Source of the DNA: JBBAEA01 sp041656175
Lineage (GTDB): Bacteria; Myxococcota_A; Bradymonadia; UBA4248
NCBI GenBank assembly: GCA_041656175.1
Contig: JBBAEA010000039.1
Coordinates: forward strand, 1-25,083
Direction of reading: 5' to 3'
DNA: 25,083 bases
A program made the position numbers and the translations under genes. The notes under the pieces were generated by a model. That model saw only the letters and a program-made list of their open reading frames with translations, searched no databases and was not told the DNA's origin. Below, piece by piece: positions 22,688-25,083 of this stretch; position 1 is the stretch's first letter, and each line of letters begins with the position of its first letter.

Positions 22688-22708
22688 GGGCAGCTTTGAA
22701 AGCTGCCC
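22688..22708. repeat. TTTGAAA-centred palindrome, copy 3
   Basis: GGGCAGCTTT and its exact complement AAAGCTGCCC flank a single G, followed by CCCCCTAC. It has the same centre as 2268-2292 but CAGC/GCTG replaces CAGG/CCTG, a compensated change. The rest of 22554-22842 holds no clear gene. Confidence 0.75.
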
Positions 22709-22842
22709 CCCCCTACCATAGCTCTACTTTTTGCTATCCATACGAAGAGATAAACGTATCCTGTTTGTAGAAACTTCGTTTTCTGCTAGTTTGTACAGCG
22801 GCGACTTTGCGCCACGGATCGCTACTTTGAGGGAGATAAAAG

Positions 22843-25083
22843 ATGGCAAAAATTCCCGAGCTCGTTCGTTTTCATTATGCGCGTCAAGCTCCATCACCTC
22901 GTAATTGGTATGGTCAAGATGATTTTGATGGTTGCGAGCTATTTTGGCAAAGCCCAGATGAACGCATAGCGCGCTACATCATTTTCCGAATGAGCGAGAA
23001 CATTGAGCCAGATCGCGTTCAGGAGCTCTTAGATGGATATTTTGACGACATCGCAGATCGTATTGACATCTTTAAACCCATCACAAGTATTGTTGACGAT
23101 GAAATCCACGATCGCAATCGCTATCTCGTATTGGCGAGGCTAGAGAACGAAGATACTATTTGGATCCGCGATGTTGAGAGCCGACGTTTTGATCCCAAAA
23201 AAAAGGATTCTCAGGGCGCAGAGACCACGTACTGGTCCAATCCTTATGGCGGGACACCTAAAATTAAGGATCCATGCCGCCTAGAATACGCAAATGTGCG
23301 TGTGAGTATGTTTTGTGGTTTCTCATGGGACTATCCGAGTGCTTACCCAGATTTTGTGGGTTACGACCTTATCGTAAGTAGAGCGCCGATCAGCCCACAT
23401 ACAGGCGAAGATGAAGATATTGAAGCGTTTAAATCCGTGCTTCGCGGCGAAATGGGAGCGCTGTATCAGATAGATCGTTTTGTCAATGCTATCGTCGACA
23501 ATATTACTTTGCCAAACAGGTTCTGGTACTACGCGCTGCTCTTGCGTATTCCCGAGCAAGGTCGCGTCCAAATTCCCATGCGCTACCACAACACGGAATT
23601 TCCCAACGGCGCAAGTTTTCAATACCTATCTCCTAGCTCTGGCTGGGGGGTCGGGCGAGACTTAATGACCGCTTCCTTTGCTAAGTGGATGATGGAAAAA
23701 AAGCAGGAAGTGACAGCGCCACCCATGAAAGACGAGCTTTCGCACACCGTTCTCAGGCCAGTCTCCAGAGCTATATTTAATGAGGCAGGTCAACAAGCTA
23801 GTTTTCCCTTTTTTAGGCATGCACCGGACCTTTCCGTTTCATCGTATATTGCAAACCCCAGCATGGTTGGCATACAGTTCACGGCCAAGGTTGAAAAGAC
23901 TTTGTATATCATCGCGCTTAGAGCAAAGACTGAACCCAATGATGAACAAACAGCTTTATTATTAAGTAAAGCTGCCAAGGAAAAAGTCTTTTACACTGAA
24001 GCTGTCGACGGTTTTTGTTTTATGCCGCGCGGAGAATTTCTTACTCTAATAGATGCAGACTGCCACGATAAGCCATACTACCTTATTGTCACCTACAACG
24101 AAACTACAGAGCAATTTTCTTGCCTTTCGGAACATGTAAAAGACAAAACCATCGACTTCCTCCCCAATATTTCAGACGCGGTTTTTTGGGCTGGTACGGT
24201 GGGAATGCTCACAAATCACAAAGTTCATGTTACAAACGCTGTTCGTTTTCAAAAACAAGAGCGTCTCTCTGTTGAGTTTGGTGCTGTCGACGAATCGCAT
24301 GTAGAAGCCATGGAGGTGTACTTATTTCATCGTGAAATGGATTGGGAAAATGATGCCGATGCTCTACGAACCGAATTTTACGCTCTCCAAGATGGCGAAG
24401 AGTCTAAGATTGGTAAAAGATATGTGTTTGGGGGAGCGCCCCCGGGCTTTGTCGACGATATCTCCGAAACGGATAGTGATGTATATTGTTCGGCGTGCTA
24501 CTTAGATAAACACAATAATCGTTTCTTTGTGCCCTTATTCAATCGCGGCAACGTTATTGAAAAATCGTGGCCACGGCTATCATGGGTAGTCGAAACACCA
24601 GCTGCTGAAGACTTCGATGTTCCCCTCATTAGCGAGGAAGTATCAGAAGCCAAATTCTCATGGGACGACGATGATGAAGACGATTTTGCGCCAACAACAA
24701 GAAGAAGCAGTGTAAGCTCACAACGCGTGGAGTTAGAAAGCAGCGAGCTGGAGACTAAAAGCGAAAAGCCAAGATTTTCGTGGGACGATGATGATGAAGA
24801 CGATTTTGCGCCCACAACCAGAAGAAGCAGTGTAAGCTCACGGCGCGTGGAGATAGAGAGCAGCGAGCTAGAGGCTAAAAGCGAAAAGCGAAAATTTTCG
24901 TGGGACGATGATGATGAAGACGATTTTGCGCCCACAACGAGAAGAAGCAGTGTAAGCTCACGGCGCGTGGAGATTGAGAGCAGCGATTTAGAGGCTGAAA
25001 GCGAAAAGCGAAAATTTTCGTGGGACGATGATGAAGACGATTTTGCGCCCACAACGAGAAGAAGCAGTGTAAGCTCACGGCGC
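22843..25083 (+). CDS. Large cytoplasmic protein with Asp-rich/RRSS tandem repeats (3' end outside window)
   Basis: An open frame of 747 codons without a stop runs off the window; start ATG 22843 has GAGGGAG seven bases upstream. There is no signal peptide or transmembrane segment. Residues 1-600 are a mixed, Trp/Tyr/Asp-rich region that I do not recognise. From residue 604 come tandem 40-residue repeats, each with FSWDDDDEDDFAP, TTRRSSVSS and a Glu/Ser/Lys-rich spacer. Three complete units and most of a fourth are visible. The strongly acidic block beside RRSS, which resembles basophilic kinase target sites, suggests a phosphorylation-tunable low-complexity tail. This is inference, and no function is assigned. 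The nearby Ser/Thr kinase is not adjacent. Confidence 0.85.
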   Translation, partial: MAKIPELVRFHYARQAPSPRNWYGQDDFDGCELFWQSPDERIARYIIFRMSENIEPDRVQELLDGYFDDIADRIDIFKPITSIVDDEIHDRNRYLVLARLENEDTIWIRDVESRRFDPKKKDSQGAETTYWSNPYGGTPKIKDPCRLEYANVRVSMFCGFSWDYPSAYPDFVGYDLIVSRAPISPHTGEDEDIEAFKSVLRGEMGALYQIDRFVNAIVDNITLPNRFWYYALLLRIPEQGRVQIPMRYHNTEFPNGASFQYLSPSSGWGVGRDLMTASFAKWMMEKKQEVTAPPMKDELSHTVLRPVSRAIFNEAGQQASFPFFRHAPDLSVSSYIANPSMVGIQFTAKVEKTLYIIALRAKTEPNDEQTALLLSKAAKEKVFYTEAVDGFCFMPRGEFLTLIDADCHDKPYYLIVTYNETTEQFSCLSEHVKDKTIDFLPNISDAVFWAGTVGMLTNHKVHVTNAVRFQKQERLSVEFGAVDESHVEAMEVYLFHREMDWENDADALRTEFYALQDGEESKIGKRYVFGGAPPGFVDDISETDSDVYCSACYLDKHNNRFFVPLFNRGNVIEKSWPRLSWVVETPAAEDFDVPLISEEVSEAKFSWDDDDEDDFAPTTRRSSVSSQRVELESSELETKSEKPRFSWDDDDEDDFAPTTRRSSVSSRRVEIESSELEAKSEKRKFSWDDDDEDDFAPTTRRSSVSSRRVEIESSDLEAESEKRKFSWDDDEDDFAPTTRRSSVSSRR
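24652..25083 (+). repeat. Tandem 120-bp coding repeats, 3.6 units visible
   Basis: Units begin at 24652, 24772, 24892 and 25012. The fourth has one Asp codon fewer. Units are nearly identical, with differences concentrated in the spacer, showing recent duplication. The array continues beyond the window. The antisense strand also stays open through it, giving a spurious Ser/Leu-rich frame. Confidence 0.95.

Noticed and set aside
24498..25078. Long minus-strand open frames rich in Ser and Leu opposite the repeats
   Set aside because: They mirror the 120-bp coding repeat; the plus frame is open for 747 codons from a good ribosome site, so the antisense frames are by-products of the repeat.

Overview
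The window looks like chromosomal DNA of a Gram-negative bacterium, most likely from a deltaproteobacterial-type lineage (myxobacterial or bradymonad relatives). This placement is inferred. It rests on an outer-membrane OmpA protein, a BamB lipoprotein, many lipobox-bearing lipoproteins, a Hanks-type Ser/Thr kinase and large Cys-rich modular lipoproteins. Base composition appears moderate and was not computed. I see no tRNA, rRNA, CRISPR array, phage gene or intact transposase.

Layout. 165-1802 (-) is phosphoglucomutase. 1803-2656 is a repeat-rich spacer. 2657-3841 (+) holds a putative anti-sigma factor and a small exported protein, ending in a very long bidirectional hairpin terminator shared with a convergent lipoprotein gene (3947-5101, -). 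5667-7151 (+) encodes a lipoprotein with a FAM20C/HipA-like kinase fold, then come an OmpA-family protein (7633-8661) and a tail-anchored Ser/Thr kinase with nine-residue repeats (8882-10219). A small acidic lipoprotein (10363-10599, -) follows. 11488-16029 (+) is a yfgM-like gene, bamB and pnp. 16098-19225 (-) is a tandem pair of paralogous Cys-rich lipoproteins, followed by an outer-membrane beta-barrel gene (19561-21195, -). The right end has a frameshifted small beta-barrel gene (21910-22553) and a large cytoplasmic protein (22843 to the window end) with four copies of a 40-residue Asp-rich/RRSS repeat.

The intergenic spacers are the most unusual part. Three large elements (13612-13828, 19388-19530, 21310-21450) share one architecture: a GC hairpin, an outer stem, conserved CTTCCTC, TATTCGC and GGYGAT boxes, and a long inner hairpin. 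Their stem sequences differ but stay complementary: GCGCGGG/CCCGCGC, GCGTGGG/CCCACGC and GCGCAAG/CTTGCGC. Shorter relatives and other palindromes (TTTGAAA-centred, TGGGGCGCTGCCCCA) occupy most other spacers. This is a covarying family of structured interspersed elements whose function is unknown.

Most genes concern the cell envelope: outer-membrane assembly (bamB), peptidoglycan anchoring (OmpA), surface lipoproteins, a probably periplasmic kinase and an envelope anti-sigma factor. pgm and pnp are housekeeping genes.
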